Positions 47,726-58,626 of a DNA stretch of 64,000 bases are shown here, piece by piece (the first letter of the stretch is position 1; the number at the start of each line of letters is the position of its first letter). The notes under the pieces are model-generated. The model did not search any database and was not told where the DNA came from. It was given only the letters and a program-made list of their open reading frames with translations. The position numbers were made by a program, and so were the translations under genes. This stretch comes from Rhodamnia argentea. Its lineage: Eukaryota > Streptophyta > Magnoliopsida > Myrtales > Myrtaceae. Location: assembly GCF_020921035.1 (NCBI RefSeq), contig NC_063151.1, forward strand, positions 22,512,934 through 22,576,933. Reading direction: 5' to 3'.

Positions 47726-48937
47726 TATATTAAACCCCACATAGTTTGATTTATAGACAATAGTAGTTTACTAGGTAAAGTTAATGAGAGTCTGAAAAGA
47801 ATCCAATATCAGTTCCTCCTTTTCTTGTTCCATGTCATAATGCCACTTTAAATTTACGTAGAATCTCCAGTCGTTAAATGTAGTTATGGTCTAATACGCA
47901 GAAGTCTCAGAAATTGACATTACGCGCCTAACTAGTTTTGAGGTCAAAATAGAAGATGGCTGATAGTTCAGCTAACTCTTAAAGGAACATCATTCTCTGA
48001 AAATAAATAAAGGGGATCAACTTTCCTCTAGTCATCCAACGTTATCAATAGATGTCACGACATTTATGAATCTCTTCGATTACTAGTTTTCGACCAATCA
48101 TGTCTGCCTTTCCTCGCCCACTCCCATTCAGATGGAGGGTCAAACAAATGAGGTTTGGTATATAAAGTTCATAAAAACTCCATTTTGTTATATCTTCTCT
48201 TAACCGACTGTAATTCTGAAATCCCTAAAAGCAGATATTTCTCTTACGTATATAATGCCGGGTCATGTTCGTTTTTCTCACCTAAGATCTAGATTTGAAT
48301 CACCATACTTGCGCATTCTTTCAGAGAGAGCGATCCTCAAAAGCACAAACTCGAGTGTCTCCGACTCCCCAGTAATTAACTAGGGTGTGACGGGAGTACT
48401 GTCACACCGAATGAGGATTTGTCGGGTGCTGAAAATGTCCTAACCAATCATTATTAGAAAAAAAAATTAAGTCGATTTTTGTTGTTTGTATATAAACTTA
48501 ACTATTATTTAAGCGACTCCATTTTTTCAATTGAAAGGTATATATAACTTTTTGGGTAAAATGAAAAAAAAAATACTTGAATTTTCACCCCAGTACAATA
48601 AACATACCTCTACTTTTAAAACTACGAAATTCATACCTCAGCCACAACAACTAGCATACTCTCCCTCGTACTCAAGTCTCAAACACTCAAGTCTCGCACA
48701 ACCCATACACTCAAGCTCTCAATCTAAGTCTACTACTACCATTCTCTGCCGCAGGCCACCGTGCTTGTCGTCTCGATCGGACTGCCCCATTAATGTCGAC
48801 GCGGAAGATGATGCTCGCCGTGACCATGTCCACCAGCTCGGATCATGCATTCTGTTAGAGACAAAACGAGGACGAACCCTATCTAGCGGTAAGTCGAATC
48901 TACCCTTTCTCGAGAAATTGTATGAGTGGTAGAATCT
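47726..48937. other. Spacer, nothing recognised
   Basis: About 1.2 kb. Around 48640-48900 the sequence is less AT-rich, with a 133-codon frame (48531-48932) that has no recognisable domain and a low-complexity Ser/Gln start. Confidence 0.4.
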
Positions 48938-49311
48938 TAAGTACATTACAAGTGTCAAAACTTATATATGACGCTCACTTTCATGCTAAAACTATCAAAA
49001 TGATCACTTAAGTGCCAATTTAAAAAAAAAAAAGATCACTTTAGTACCAAAATTTTCAAAACGAACACTTAAGTGTCAAATTTTTTTGAAAAATGCTCCC
49101 TTTGGTACCAACTTTGGTGAGCCACGTCAACTTCAATATTAATAAAAAAAAATATGCCACATCGGATTTCCGACAAGCCATGTCGGTGAAAATCGAAATT
49201 GGTTTTAAAGTGAGTGTTTTTAAAAAAAATTTACACTTAAGTGATCGTTTTGAAAGTTTTGATACTAAAGTGAGCATCGTACATAAATTTTGACACTTGT
49301 AATGTACTTTA
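48938..49311. mobile_element. Palindromic MITE, about 374 bp
   Basis: Arms longer than 100 bp in inverted orientation: the left starts TTAAGTACATTACAAGTGTC, and the right, reverse-complemented, TTAAAGTACATTACAAGTGT. Inner units such as GATCACTTAAGTG and TCACTTTAGTACC also mirror. The overlapping frames on both strands (49056-49293) are a by-product of the palindrome. TTAA/TTTAA at the edges may be the target sequence. Confidence 0.75.
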
Positions 49312-49752
49312 ACAGATAGATAATTGATTTTGGTGAAAGGAAGAAGTTATGGTCAAATGATTTATGACCTCGAACCAAGTTGAAGCTCGAGTAGAAGACT
49401 GAAAGGAGTGTGTGACCCTGTGAATAGGTGAAGTTGGTTTAAATTTTCAGTGATCAGACCGTAAAAGGGGAATCAGTTTAATGAGCAGCACTTAGGATCC
49501 TTCCTTATCTTCACTTGAGCTAATCGCTTTGGGGTTTGGCCAACAAAATCGATACTCAGTTTGTTAATTTGGTGGTTGGAGAGAGCTCGCGGATTGACCG
49601 GAAGCTCAGTGTTGGAGCACACGGCAAAAGTTCGATACCACCTTGAGAACTCGCCAAAAAGGAGCCAAAATTCAAACCCGTCAACATACCCAATTAGATC
49701 AACATTTATTCAAAAGTTTAAGTCAATGAGTTATAGGTCAAGTAGGATATAT
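49312..49752. other. Short spacer, nothing recognised
   Basis: About 440 bases between two inverted-repeat elements. No gene seen. Confidence 0.5.
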
Positions 49753-51286
49753 TGGGACTTTTTTCCAAAATATGGCAAAATTTTTTTTTACCAATTTAAG
49801 TAATATTTAAAAAAATTTACCGGTTTAAGGCACATGAATCACTTTTTTTTTTCTTTTTAGCCGCACACGTTATAAATAAAGCCACTCTTTTTTCTTTTAC
49901 TCTTTTTTTTCTTTTTCTTTTTTTTAACATGCCCCTCTCTTTTCCCCTCTCCATTTGGCCGGCCACCGTCCATAATCGCCCCACCCAAGCTCTTGTCACT
50001 GCTCCAACGCGGTGAGGTCTCGTTGTGCCGCCCCTTTGTTCAACCGCCCGAGCCAACCGCCGACCCGCCGTCCATCCTCATCGTCGCCACCTAGCCACGA
50101 ATCACTCGTGGTCCTTCCACCCATCGGCCATGCCAACCCGAGATCCGCAGACTCAGAATCGTTGAGGTTGATGTCTTGTATTCTGTTATCCAAGAGATTA
50201 TGAGGCGGTTCCGAAAGGCCCCCCGCGACCGGGACAGCACGGGGTCCCGCTCCCCGGTGAGCGGGCGGGGGTCCGGGGGGCCGCCCCGGCGAGGGTTACG
50301 GGGGCAGCGCCCCCGAGCCGCCAGAGGCGTTTTATGTTCGATTATAGAAAGATTTCTATGGAAAAATTAAATATTTTAGGCTATGTGGGCAATTTTGTAA
50401 TTTGTGCCATGTAGGGTTTCGCTATATATATTTAGGGCAAAACGGGTCTCTATGATATAGAGAGGGTGTGAGAAAAAGCCGTTGTACACTTTTCTACGTT
50501 ATTAGTGAAACGGATCTCATCTCCCCGTGGACGTAGGTAGGCGGAACATCTCCGTCGCCGAACCACGTAAATTCTTGTGTCGTGCGAATTTCCATTACTT
50601 TCTTACATCGTTGATAGGATCAAATTTAGATATTCGACAGTAACCCCCAGCCGCGCCGCCGTGCCACGCCGCCCTCCGCCGACCCACCACCCGAGGACCC
50701 CCTACACGACAAGCCCGCGAGCCCCATGCCGCTGCCGGGCCCATGAGTTGCTGCCGTATAGTCGTCGTCGTCGTCGTCTAAGTCATCACCGAGTGTTCTC
50801 GCCGCTCCAATGCTAAAGGAGCAGGAGTTGGCGTGGTACCGGTATCCGAAATAGGAGTTGCGAGTCTATGGATCTCGGGTTGGCATGGCCCATGAGCGGA
50901 AGGGCCATGAGTGATTTGCGGCCGGGTGGCAACGACGAGGATGGACGGCGGGTCGGAGGTTGGCTTGGGCGATTGAATGGAGGGGCGGCACGGCGACAAG
51001 GCACACAACGGTGGAGCAGCGGTAAGAGCTTGGGTGGGGCCGGCTATGGAGGTTGGCTGGCCAAATGGAGAGGGGAAAAAAGAGGGGCATGTTAAAAAAA
51101 AGAAAAAGAAAAAAAAAGTAAAGAAAAAAATAGGGGCTTTATTTATAACGTGTGGCTAAAAAAGAAAAAAAAAGTTAAAAAAAAAGCGGCCCACAGTAGA
51201 GGCGCACATGCCCTAAACTAATAAAATTTTTTAAATATCACTTAAATTGGTCAAAAAAAAATTTGCCATAGTTTGGAAAAAAGCCC
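49753..51286. mobile_element. Foldback (long inverted repeat) DNA element with a nested LTR
   Basis: Left arm 49753 to about 50150 and right arm about 50865 to 51286 are inverted copies. From the outside inwards they match through the TTTTTTCCAAA end, the AACGTGTGGC segment, the poly(A/T) tract, GAGAGGGGAAAA, CGGCGGGTCGG and CGAGATC. Mirror-image frames such as 49817-50056 and 50868-51159 share the endings ALFITC, which shows the symmetry. GATATAT flanks both sides (49746-49752 and 51287-51293). The arms are GC-rich inside and AT-rich outside. No transposase was seen. The family is uncertain; long inverted arms suggest a Mutator-like or foldback class. Confidence 0.78.
50165..50640 (+). mobile_element. 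Solo LTR-like fossil (probably Copia) inside the foldback element
   Basis: The stretch ending with ATTAGTGAAACGGATCTCAT, then CTCCCCGTGGACGTAGG, GCCGAACCACGTAAA and TTCTTGTGTCGTGCG, is the typical 3' part of a plant Copia-type LTR in plus orientation. It begins with a very GC-rich block (50213-50325). No internal coding region follows, so it looks like a solo LTR. Exact borders and the target duplication are not resolved. It is younger than the foldback element that contains it. Confidence 0.5.
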
Positions 51287-52318
51287 GATATATCAATTGT
51301 TCTAGCTTTTAGACCACGTCGGTTAACCTAGTTAGAGCTTATCTAACATAACTCATATGTGTATCTCAACAATCACACTCATATCTCAACACTCAATCTT
51401 CAAGCTCCAGTGGCCATGGCGTAAGGTCATGAGCCTAGAGCTCGAGGAAAGTCGGTTTGAGAAGAGAGAAAGATGCATACATAACAAAAGAAGAAAAGCG
51501 ATGGTCTATTTGAAAGATAATAACGAAATCATAAATGTACAGACAATTCTACTAGACTGGGAGTGTCGATATGCATTTTCAAAAATAGAGATACGTAATC
51601 CATGTATAGATGAAAAAAATTCGTATGTTCGTGGGTATTTTCTATGCAATGGACACTTGATTCTAATGGGTTGGCCACGTGCTATTACTTCCTCCACCCG
51701 CAAGGACATTAGCTTTTGTTTCTTTGTTCGAGCTTGAGTCTGTTGTAGCACGTTTGGCAAATTCTTCTTCGACTCAAAGGTAACGAGACAAAGTCAACAA
51801 TTCATACCCACTCGATTTTGGGCCCCCCCAAAAAACAAAATTGACCCGGTTTATATTCTTGATATCACCAGTTCACCAACAAGTCACCTTTAGTTTCTTC
51901 AATCAAATATAACAGCGAATTACTATTAGATGAGTATAATAGAAAATGCATTAGTTTCCCTACATCATATGCGATATCTACACGAAAAATCGTCGTGGCC
52001 TTTAGTTGAGCTGGTCACTCCGATAAGGAACGGTTTGTATAAGTTAAGCTCGAGCGCGACGTCGTTTTAAGTTTGAATATAATATGAATCCGCGGATTAT
52101 AATGACTCAAAAGTTGCAAATAACATCTTTAAGTTCATCAAATAGGTTACGATAGGGGAAGCTTTTGACGTTATGGGCCGGATGAGGTTATCTGAGAGCC
52201 CAAGTGCAAAATGAGTGTTGTTAACTAACCCAACAGCCCATCACGTAAGCTTAGAAGAAGCTGGTCTAATTTAAGTTATAGACGAGGCTAGAGTCAATAG
52301 AAAGACCTAATTCATCTG

Positions 52319-52613
52319 GGGAAATTGCCCCAAAAAAGTCCTAATCATATTATATAGTGATCAATTTAGTCCTACATTTTTCAATTTTGTGTGTTTAATC
52401 CTAAACCCTTTGATGATTTATCAATGCGGCTTTTCCAACCAATTTTGACAGAAATCGCGAGACATGGAGGTCATGCCAGCGATTTCCGGTCAAAATTGGT
52501 TGGAAGAGCTACATTGGCAAATTTTCGAACGGTATATGACTGAATTGAAAAAATTGAAAAGTTTAGGTCTGAATTTTGACCGCATATGTTAAGATTTTTT
52601 GGACGATTATCCC
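52319..52613. mobile_element. Mutator-like MITE, GGGAAAAT family, short copy
   Basis: Left GGGAAATTGCCCCAAAAAAG and right (reverse complement) GGGATAATCGTCCAAAAAAT. The arms carry inverted copies of TCAGTCCTA/TTAGGTCTGA-like units. This copy lacks the GC-rich centre and is only about 295 bp. Confidence 0.65.
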
Positions 52614-53818
52614 AACATTCAACATCTATTTAAACTGTTTCTCATGATTAATTCCCCCTTGGACAATTAGCAACTTTGTTTTCCTAGTATAATGAACAGG
52701 GACTTGGAACCGAAAGCAACTGGAAGATCAAATCTCTCCTTCCCATACATGTTATATCCTGATTCATCGATTTCTCATATGATATTTGACGGAGTGGTCC
52801 GGTCCGAAAGGTCCAAACTTTGGATAAGATAAGGGAAAGATGACTAAGACATTAATAATTAGAAAATGAGAATCCGATATCACCCTAATTTCCACTCGTC
52901 GCAAACTCCATGATTCATGACGATATCATTTCATTTTGGTTCTGATGATCGTGACATCCTTTGATTCCATTCACACCAGAGGTTAAAAATTCCATTCCTT
53001 TCCTTGAGCGATTGTTGATTTTGGCTAGGGCTTTCCGAAATGCATGTGCCTGGATTTTAGCCGAAACAAGTTCCGTTAGTCATCGATTTAAGTTTTTAAG
53101 TGAAGATAGATCTAACTAAATATGATGACGGCTTCGGACTCGAGCTTTCATTCGGTGCTCTCTCCGTGGATAGAAGGCATGGGGCTTCAACTGCTGGTAT
53201 GAGAGCCTATATTTTTTTTTTTCAAAAAACGAAACATTCTCATTAATTAGTAGAACTAGAAGAACGACGACGATTAGCATGGTAATTATATGCTTCCAAC
53301 ATATATCGATGTGTGGTAATTATAGCTTCACGCTGAACTTGGTTGAGCCATGGCGAATGAGATAAAGTTTGAAAGGCAAATCTACCTTGCCACAAAAAAA
53401 CTTGGCCGGGCCAAGGTGGAGATTTAGACTAAGATAAATTGGTGGTGCGAAAGGATTCTTGAATTCAAAGGAGGTGGGCCCAACACAAAGGGCTCACACG
53501 TGAGGGGAGATTTTAAAACGCACACGCGCGAGGGTATAAGGCCAAAAAAGCCTCTAGTCCGGAACATGGCATGATATGGAGTGATTAATGTTATTCAAGT
53601 TGGCGCACCTAACTTATTACCTGAAACTTTCTAATGAAGGCGGGTCCATCGGGATAAGTTGCACTCTTCCTCAATAATCTATCCGGAGAAAGGATACTGT
53701 GCAAGAGGTCTCTCCAATCACTTCACGCAACATCAGATGTTCAAGGAATTCTTAAAGCTTAGTGAGATCCATGTACATCAATTGCTCGGACAAGTGTGGA
53801 TCATCGCTATCGCGTCAG

Positions 53819-53995
53819 GGAAATTATCCAAAAATTTCTAAAAATATTAGGATATTAAAATATAAAAGATTATCCACGTCAACGATCTCTAGTTAGATGG
53901 ATTCGATTGGTAAAACTTAAAAAGGTTTATGACTGAATTGGTAAGATTAAAAAAATTTAGAACCGAATTGATAAAAGTTTAAGCAAATTTTCCGC
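53819..53995. mobile_element. Mutator-like MITE, GGGAAAAT family, deleted copy
   Basis: GGGAAATTATCCAAAAATTT at the left and the ACTGAATTGGTAAGATT/AACCGAATTGATAAAAG units towards the right, with the middle missing. Confidence 0.5.
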
Positions 53996-54289
53996 ATCAC
54001 GTCCTATGCAATGATGCAACACCCTTGGCAACAAACCACGAAATGACAACAACTAGCACCGGTGGTTCAAGACAAGGGGTGGGATCATTAAAATACAGTG
54101 TTGATGATGTATGCAACTACTTAGTCGAATGGTTGGAGTCTGGAGATGCTTGAAAAGATTAGAATAATGGATTATTGATAGAAGACACCATACCAATCGA
54201 CGTACCAAGGATTGAGTTTCAATTCGTGTTATTTAAAGTCGAGGGGTCCTTGTTCGAGGAGAACTTCATGATAAATGAAAATACTTTCC

Positions 54290-54823
54290 CGAAAATATTT
54301 TCCCCCTTTTCTAAAGAAGAAACCAATTTGCCCAACTTTAAGCATGTATATTTTCTTCGATCATAAATGAGGCTTCATTGATTGATTCATTTCAGCAAAC
54401 CAAACCTGTAAAAGTCTAAAATTTTATTTGCGGAAGATTCTTTCACTCAAACAAACATAAGGAAAACTAATTTTGAGAATTTGTTCCCGGACTTTTCAAA
54501 ATTTGGATGAAAAAAACTAATCAATTTTACGGAAAAGCAAACCCAATTGGGGGAAAACGATTTCTCATTCTCATAAGAAGGAGATCAGTTGCTTTAAACC
54601 AATAAACAAATGAAAACTAAACAATTTTCTCGAAAAAGATTTCATTTTCTTTTGAGGAAAGCTTTCTCCTCTTTTCAAGTTAGAGAATTTATTTTCCTAA
54701 CCTTAAAAATGCATATTTTCCCTGACCGTAAATGATTTTCCTTTGACCATTTTCAACGTACCAAACGTGTGAAAACACAGAAAATCAATTGGGAAATTTT
54801 CCTTTTTCACTCAAACAAACACA
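54290..54823. repeat. AT-rich unit present twice in tandem
   Basis: Two copies of about 170 bp (near 54290-54460 and 54650-54823) share TTTTC-rich starts, a CATGTATATTTTC/GCATATTTTCCCT core, and the ending CACTCAAACAAACA. They may come from two insertions of the MITE type with CGTGAAAA ends. Confidence 0.5.
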
Positions 54824-55385
54824 TCATGATAAAGAAACTTTTCCGCGTTCGAGTCACCAGTCTTCACACACCGAGGGACATCCACTAAGATGCACTTCCC
54901 AATCCTTGTTTCGTCCCATACATTACCATGTTTCATGCCTAGGCTATGTCTTGGTCCTTGGATACCATCACCAAGTCCATGACTTTTTGTCCTCCTCAAC
55001 TCGAATGATTCCATCATGTGTTTGGTGGGGGACTGAGAATTTACAGCCACATCCCACCGTTTGTGCTGATCGACATGCACTAACTTTAACTTTCCACCAT
55101 CCAACTTCGACGCCATTGTCAACCTCCACCGTACAATTGTCCACGAGGATGCCACCAACCCAGTATTCGTACAATCCCAACCGTGGTCGGACTGACCACC
55201 ACTTTGAATTCCCATTGCTCCTTTCGGAGCCTTCTATGATGAATGCAAGTTTTTAAGGTCAAAAGGCGAATGTTAGGAACATCGCATAATCACCAGCGCA
55301 GCAGGCCCACTCGCCTGCTTTTTCTTTGCTGCGAAAGCGTGTCGAGATAGTCAGACGGGTTTGGTGTGAAGAAGTTTCAAGATTT

Positions 55386-55859
55386 TTTAAAGAGGAGAGA
55401 GAGAGATGCCGAGAAAAGCAAAGCCGACTCGCAGATCAGAAGTTTCTGTAGAAGGAAAGAAAATTTCCGGTGGTGAGTTTCTTGGAACCCTTCTCGTGCT
55501 TTCTCGGATTTCCAGAAGGTTTGATCTTTTTTCTAGATATGTGTGTATGTGTGTGTGTGTTCAGATTGGTGATTTGCTTAAGCTCAAATCCCTTCGACCA
55601 GTTTTTGTTTTTTCTATTGTTCTCTCTCTCTCTAAACTTATCTGGGTGTTGAAAGCTGGACAGTTTGATTATTATTAATAAGTAAGTTGTCAACTATCTT
55701 GATTCTTTATTTTGGTTGGTTATATGTGCTATCTTCTTTGTCAACCTGCCTGATCCCACAGGCTTCTTTTTAATTTCAACTTCTATATGTGGAGATGTGG
55801 TAAAGAAGCAATTTGCTTCGTTTTGTTCCCCGTTGCCAGTGGTCAAAAACCAATCTTTT

Positions 55860-55901
<42 letters not shown>

Positions 55902-57060
55902 AGCCATGCTCATCTCCTAGTCAGGTTTCAGCTGGAAATTGCAGAACTTTGAGTATTGATGTGATCTTGTGGACTGGTTTCTGGGCTCAGGTATTGCACG
56001 TTTCATTCTTAAATCTTTAGCTTCTCTGAATCCCGTAACAAGATGAACTTAGTCCTCCTCTTTTTGGGTTTCTTGATTTGTACCCAGATCACTTGTTGGC
56101 AAAAATCATTCTGGTTTCAACTTGCTACCGATGATACTAAAATTGGCCTGCACAGAATATGTAACTCAGGCATCTGTTTCATGTTGTTGCCCTTTTGACT
56201 TTCTCTTGTAGTTGACAGATGAAAGCTCTTAATTTCCTTGAATTTCACAGTCAACCAATTAGGAACAAAGCCTACTGTGTTGATACTGTTATTTTCTGGG
56301 ATGCTATGTCTTAATCTCCTCACTTCTTGATCTGAATGGTTGTCAATGAGGCCAGAGGACTTTGGTCGAGTGGGGTAGTTAAGTCGCAGCGCTAAGCTCT
56401 TTGGTGGTAAAAGAACTTTGAACTCGGAAGTTCTGCAATTAGCTGCCGTTCTTTATTGTTACATGAATCGCGATTGCTTTCTCATAAACTCTTAGGGGTT
56501 AAATCTACATCCCTTACTTTTTGAGCTTTGTGAAGCGCTAAGCTATGAGAATGTTTTTCCCCTTCTCTGAGTATTCTTTCATGTGTTGAGGATGAAGAAA
56601 CATCTTACTCTGACCCATTAACATTAAAGTTCAGACAATCACTAGGGATCTATCTTTGATGGCTGTAATATGAACCTGGCCTTCATTTTTATCTTCCCAA
56701 TGTGTGAAAGGTTTTTGGCAAAATAAGATACTGTGAATTCAGATTAATGGAAGTATAGCTGAGAAATCATCCTAGTAGTCAATTGAATAATGCAGCCTAA
56801 GCTCGTGTATGTGTGTGCGTGTGCGAGGGCATGTTGTACTAAAGATGTGATTGAGTTTGACAAACAGTTGAATGCCATGTTTGATATATGCAGAATGGCT
56901 AGAGATTTGAAGGAGACAGAAACAGTGACATCTTATAAATTTGGCTGACATTAATCCTCAGGATCAGTTTCAACCACAGAGATACTTGCATTGAAGGGAC
57001 AAATCCCTGTCTTTAATTAGGTCTGCAGAGTTATCCGCTACTCCCTATGCAACTTCAGAA
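55386..57060 (+). other. 5' leader and promoter region of the SCL1 gene, probably with a leader intron
   Basis: GRAS genes of the PAT1 branch usually have a single coding exon and an intron in the 5' leader. An acceptor (GGTCTGCAG, cut at about 57028) lies 32 bases before the ATG, and donors such as CAGAAG|GTTTGA (55519) lie upstream. A short frame starting at 55406 (MPRKAKPTRRSEVS...) may be an upstream ORF in the leader. A CT run lies at 55863-55898. Confidence 0.45.
55863..55898. repeat. (CT)n microsatellite in the SCL1 leader region
   Basis: About 18 CT units between the presumed leader exon and the SCL1 start codon. Confidence 0.95.
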
Positions 57061-58626
57061 ATGTTAGGCTCCAAAAAGCACCAGATGATGTATGTTTCCG
57101 AATCCTACAGCGGAGAGGATGATGACCCTAAGTATTTCATCGATTCTCCATCCGAAGAAATGATTAATTCATCCAGCTATGGTATGTCAAGAAATTTATA
57201 CCACACCCAGGGATCCTCCATTAATAATGAAAACCCATTCAGTACTTCGGAATCAGAACTCATGGATTGTCAAAGTCTGGATGGTGTAGAATACGATGAA
57301 GATAAAATGAGGTTGAAGCTTCAAGAGCTTGAAAAGGCACTGCTCAACGATGGTGATCATGAAGAGGAGGATGACATGTTTGTTGATGGTCAGTGGGTTG
57401 ACCAAGTCCAGATCACTTCACATGACTCCCCCAAAGAATCCTCGTCGTCTGATTCCAACCTCAGCAGCATTAGTACCAACAGAGAAGTATCACAGCCGCC
57501 ATCACGCACCCCAAAACAGTTGCTTTTTGATTGTGCTACTGCAATTTCTGAAGGTAACGTCAGAGAAGCATCTGCTATCATAGATAATGTGCGACAGATT
57601 GTTTGCATACAGGGGGACCCGCCTCAGAGAATTGCGGCCTACATGGTGGAAGGGCTCGCTGCTCGGATCGGTGCTTCTGGAAAATCTCTTTACCAAGCCT
57701 TAAAATGCAAAGAACCCCCATCTTCTGACCGGCTTGCAGCTATGCAGATTTTGTTTGAAGTTTGTCCATGTTTTAGATTCGGGTTCATGGCAGCAAATGA
57801 AGCGATTATAGAAGCATTTAAGGGTGAAAAGAGGGTTCATATAGTTGACTTTGACATAAACCAAGGGAGTCAATACATCACTCTCATATCTACACTCGCA
57901 TCTCTACCAGGTCAAACGCCTCACCTGAGGTTGACAGGGGTGGACGATCCGGAGTCGGTCCAGCGCCCCGTTGGGGGGTTGAAAAATATTGGCCAAAGGC
58001 TTGAAAAATTGGCAGAAGCCCTCAATGTACCATTTGAGTTCCGAGCAGTAGCTTCAAGGACACGTCTCGTCACCCCGGCCATGCTAGACCCACAACCGAG
58101 AGAAGCACTAGTTGTGAACTTTGCTTTTCAGCTCCATCACATGCCCGATGAGAGTGTTTCCACGATCAATGAGCGGGACCAGCTTCTCCGCATGGTTAAG
58201 AGCTTAAATCCAAAGCTCGTAACTGTTGTTGAGCAAAATGTGAACACGAACACTGCTCCCTTCTTAGCGAGGTTCGGGGAGGCCTATAGTTACTACTCTG
58301 CAGTCTTTGATTCTCTTGACGCCACTTTGCCTAGGGAGAGCCAGGACAGGGTAAATGTGGAACGACAGTGTTTAGCGCGTGATATTATCAACATTGTGGC
58401 ATGCGAGGGCGAGGAGAGGATAGAGAGGTATGAAGTTGCGGGGAAGTGGAGAGCGAGAATGATGATGGCCGGATTTACTTCATGTCCAATGAGCAAAAGC
58501 GTGACGGAGTCTATCATCAACCTCATCAGGCAGTATTCCGTGAGATACAAGATAAAAGATGATATGGGTGCGCTTCATTTTGGATGGGAAGATAAGAGCT
58601 TGATCGTTGCTTCAGCGTGGAGGTGA
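57061..58626 (+). CDS. SCL1: GRAS transcription regulator, SCARECROW-like 1 (PAT1 branch)
   Basis: A nuclear transcriptional regulator. The single coding exon encodes 521 residues. The variable N-terminus (1-150) opens MLGSKKHQMMYVSESYSGED and includes acidic and Ser-rich tracts. The GRAS domain runs from about 152 to the end: leucine-rich region I from KQLLFDCATAISEG, the VHIID motif as VHIVDFDINQGSQY (from 259), LTGVDDPESVQRPVGGL, leucine-rich region II, the PFYRE region as NFAFQLHHMPDES (from 353), then NPKLVTVVEQNVNTNTAPF and the SAW motif WEDKSLIVASAWR (509-521). The N-terminal residues and the RPVGGL variant point to SCL1 rather than PAT1, SCL5 or SCL21. The DELLA motif is absent. No miR171 target role is expected for this branch. 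Start: first ATG in frame after the probable leader acceptor. Confidence 0.93.
   Translation: MLGSKKHQMMYVSESYSGEDDDPKYFIDSPSEEMINSSSYGMSRNLYHTQGSSINNENPFSTSESELMDCQSLDGVEYDEDKMRLKLQELEKALLNDGDHEEEDDMFVDGQWVDQVQITSHDSPKESSSSDSNLSSISTNREVSQPPSRTPKQLLFDCATAISEGNVREASAIIDNVRQIVCIQGDPPQRIAAYMVEGLAARIGASGKSLYQALKCKEPPSSDRLAAMQILFEVCPCFRFGFMAANEAIIEAFKGEKRVHIVDFDINQGSQYITLISTLASLPGQTPHLRLTGVDDPESVQRPVGGLKNIGQRLEKLAEALNVPFEFRAVASRTRLVTPAMLDPQPREALVVNFAFQLHHMPDESVSTINERDQLLRMVKSLNPKLVTVVEQNVNTNTAPFLARFGEAYSYYSAVFDSLDATLPRESQDRVNVERQCLARDIINIVACEGEERIERYEVAGKWRARMMMAGFTSCPMSKSVTESIINLIRQYSVRYKIKDDMGALHFGWEDKSLIVASAWR

Larger units (their letters stand above)
51294..55385. other. Gene-free spacer left of the GRAS gene
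   Basis: About 4.1 kb. Contains a 126-codon frame (51357-51737) and overlapping frames at 54789-55256 on both strands, none with a recognisable domain. Two worn GGGAAATT-type MITEs and an A/T-rich tandem repeat are listed separately. CTGGTATGAGAGCC near 53195 resembles a tRNA-primer site of Copia elements, but no LTR is evident beside it. Confidence 0.5.

Noticed and set aside
54789-55256. 155-codon frame and its antisense partner at 54811-55215
   Set aside because: Both strands are open over the same bases and neither shows a known domain. This is composition, not evidence for a gene.
56346-56430. tRNA-like A-box (GGTCGAGTGGGGTAGTTAAG)
   Set aside because: No matching B-box, anticodon stem or acceptor pairing follows, so it is not a tRNA gene.
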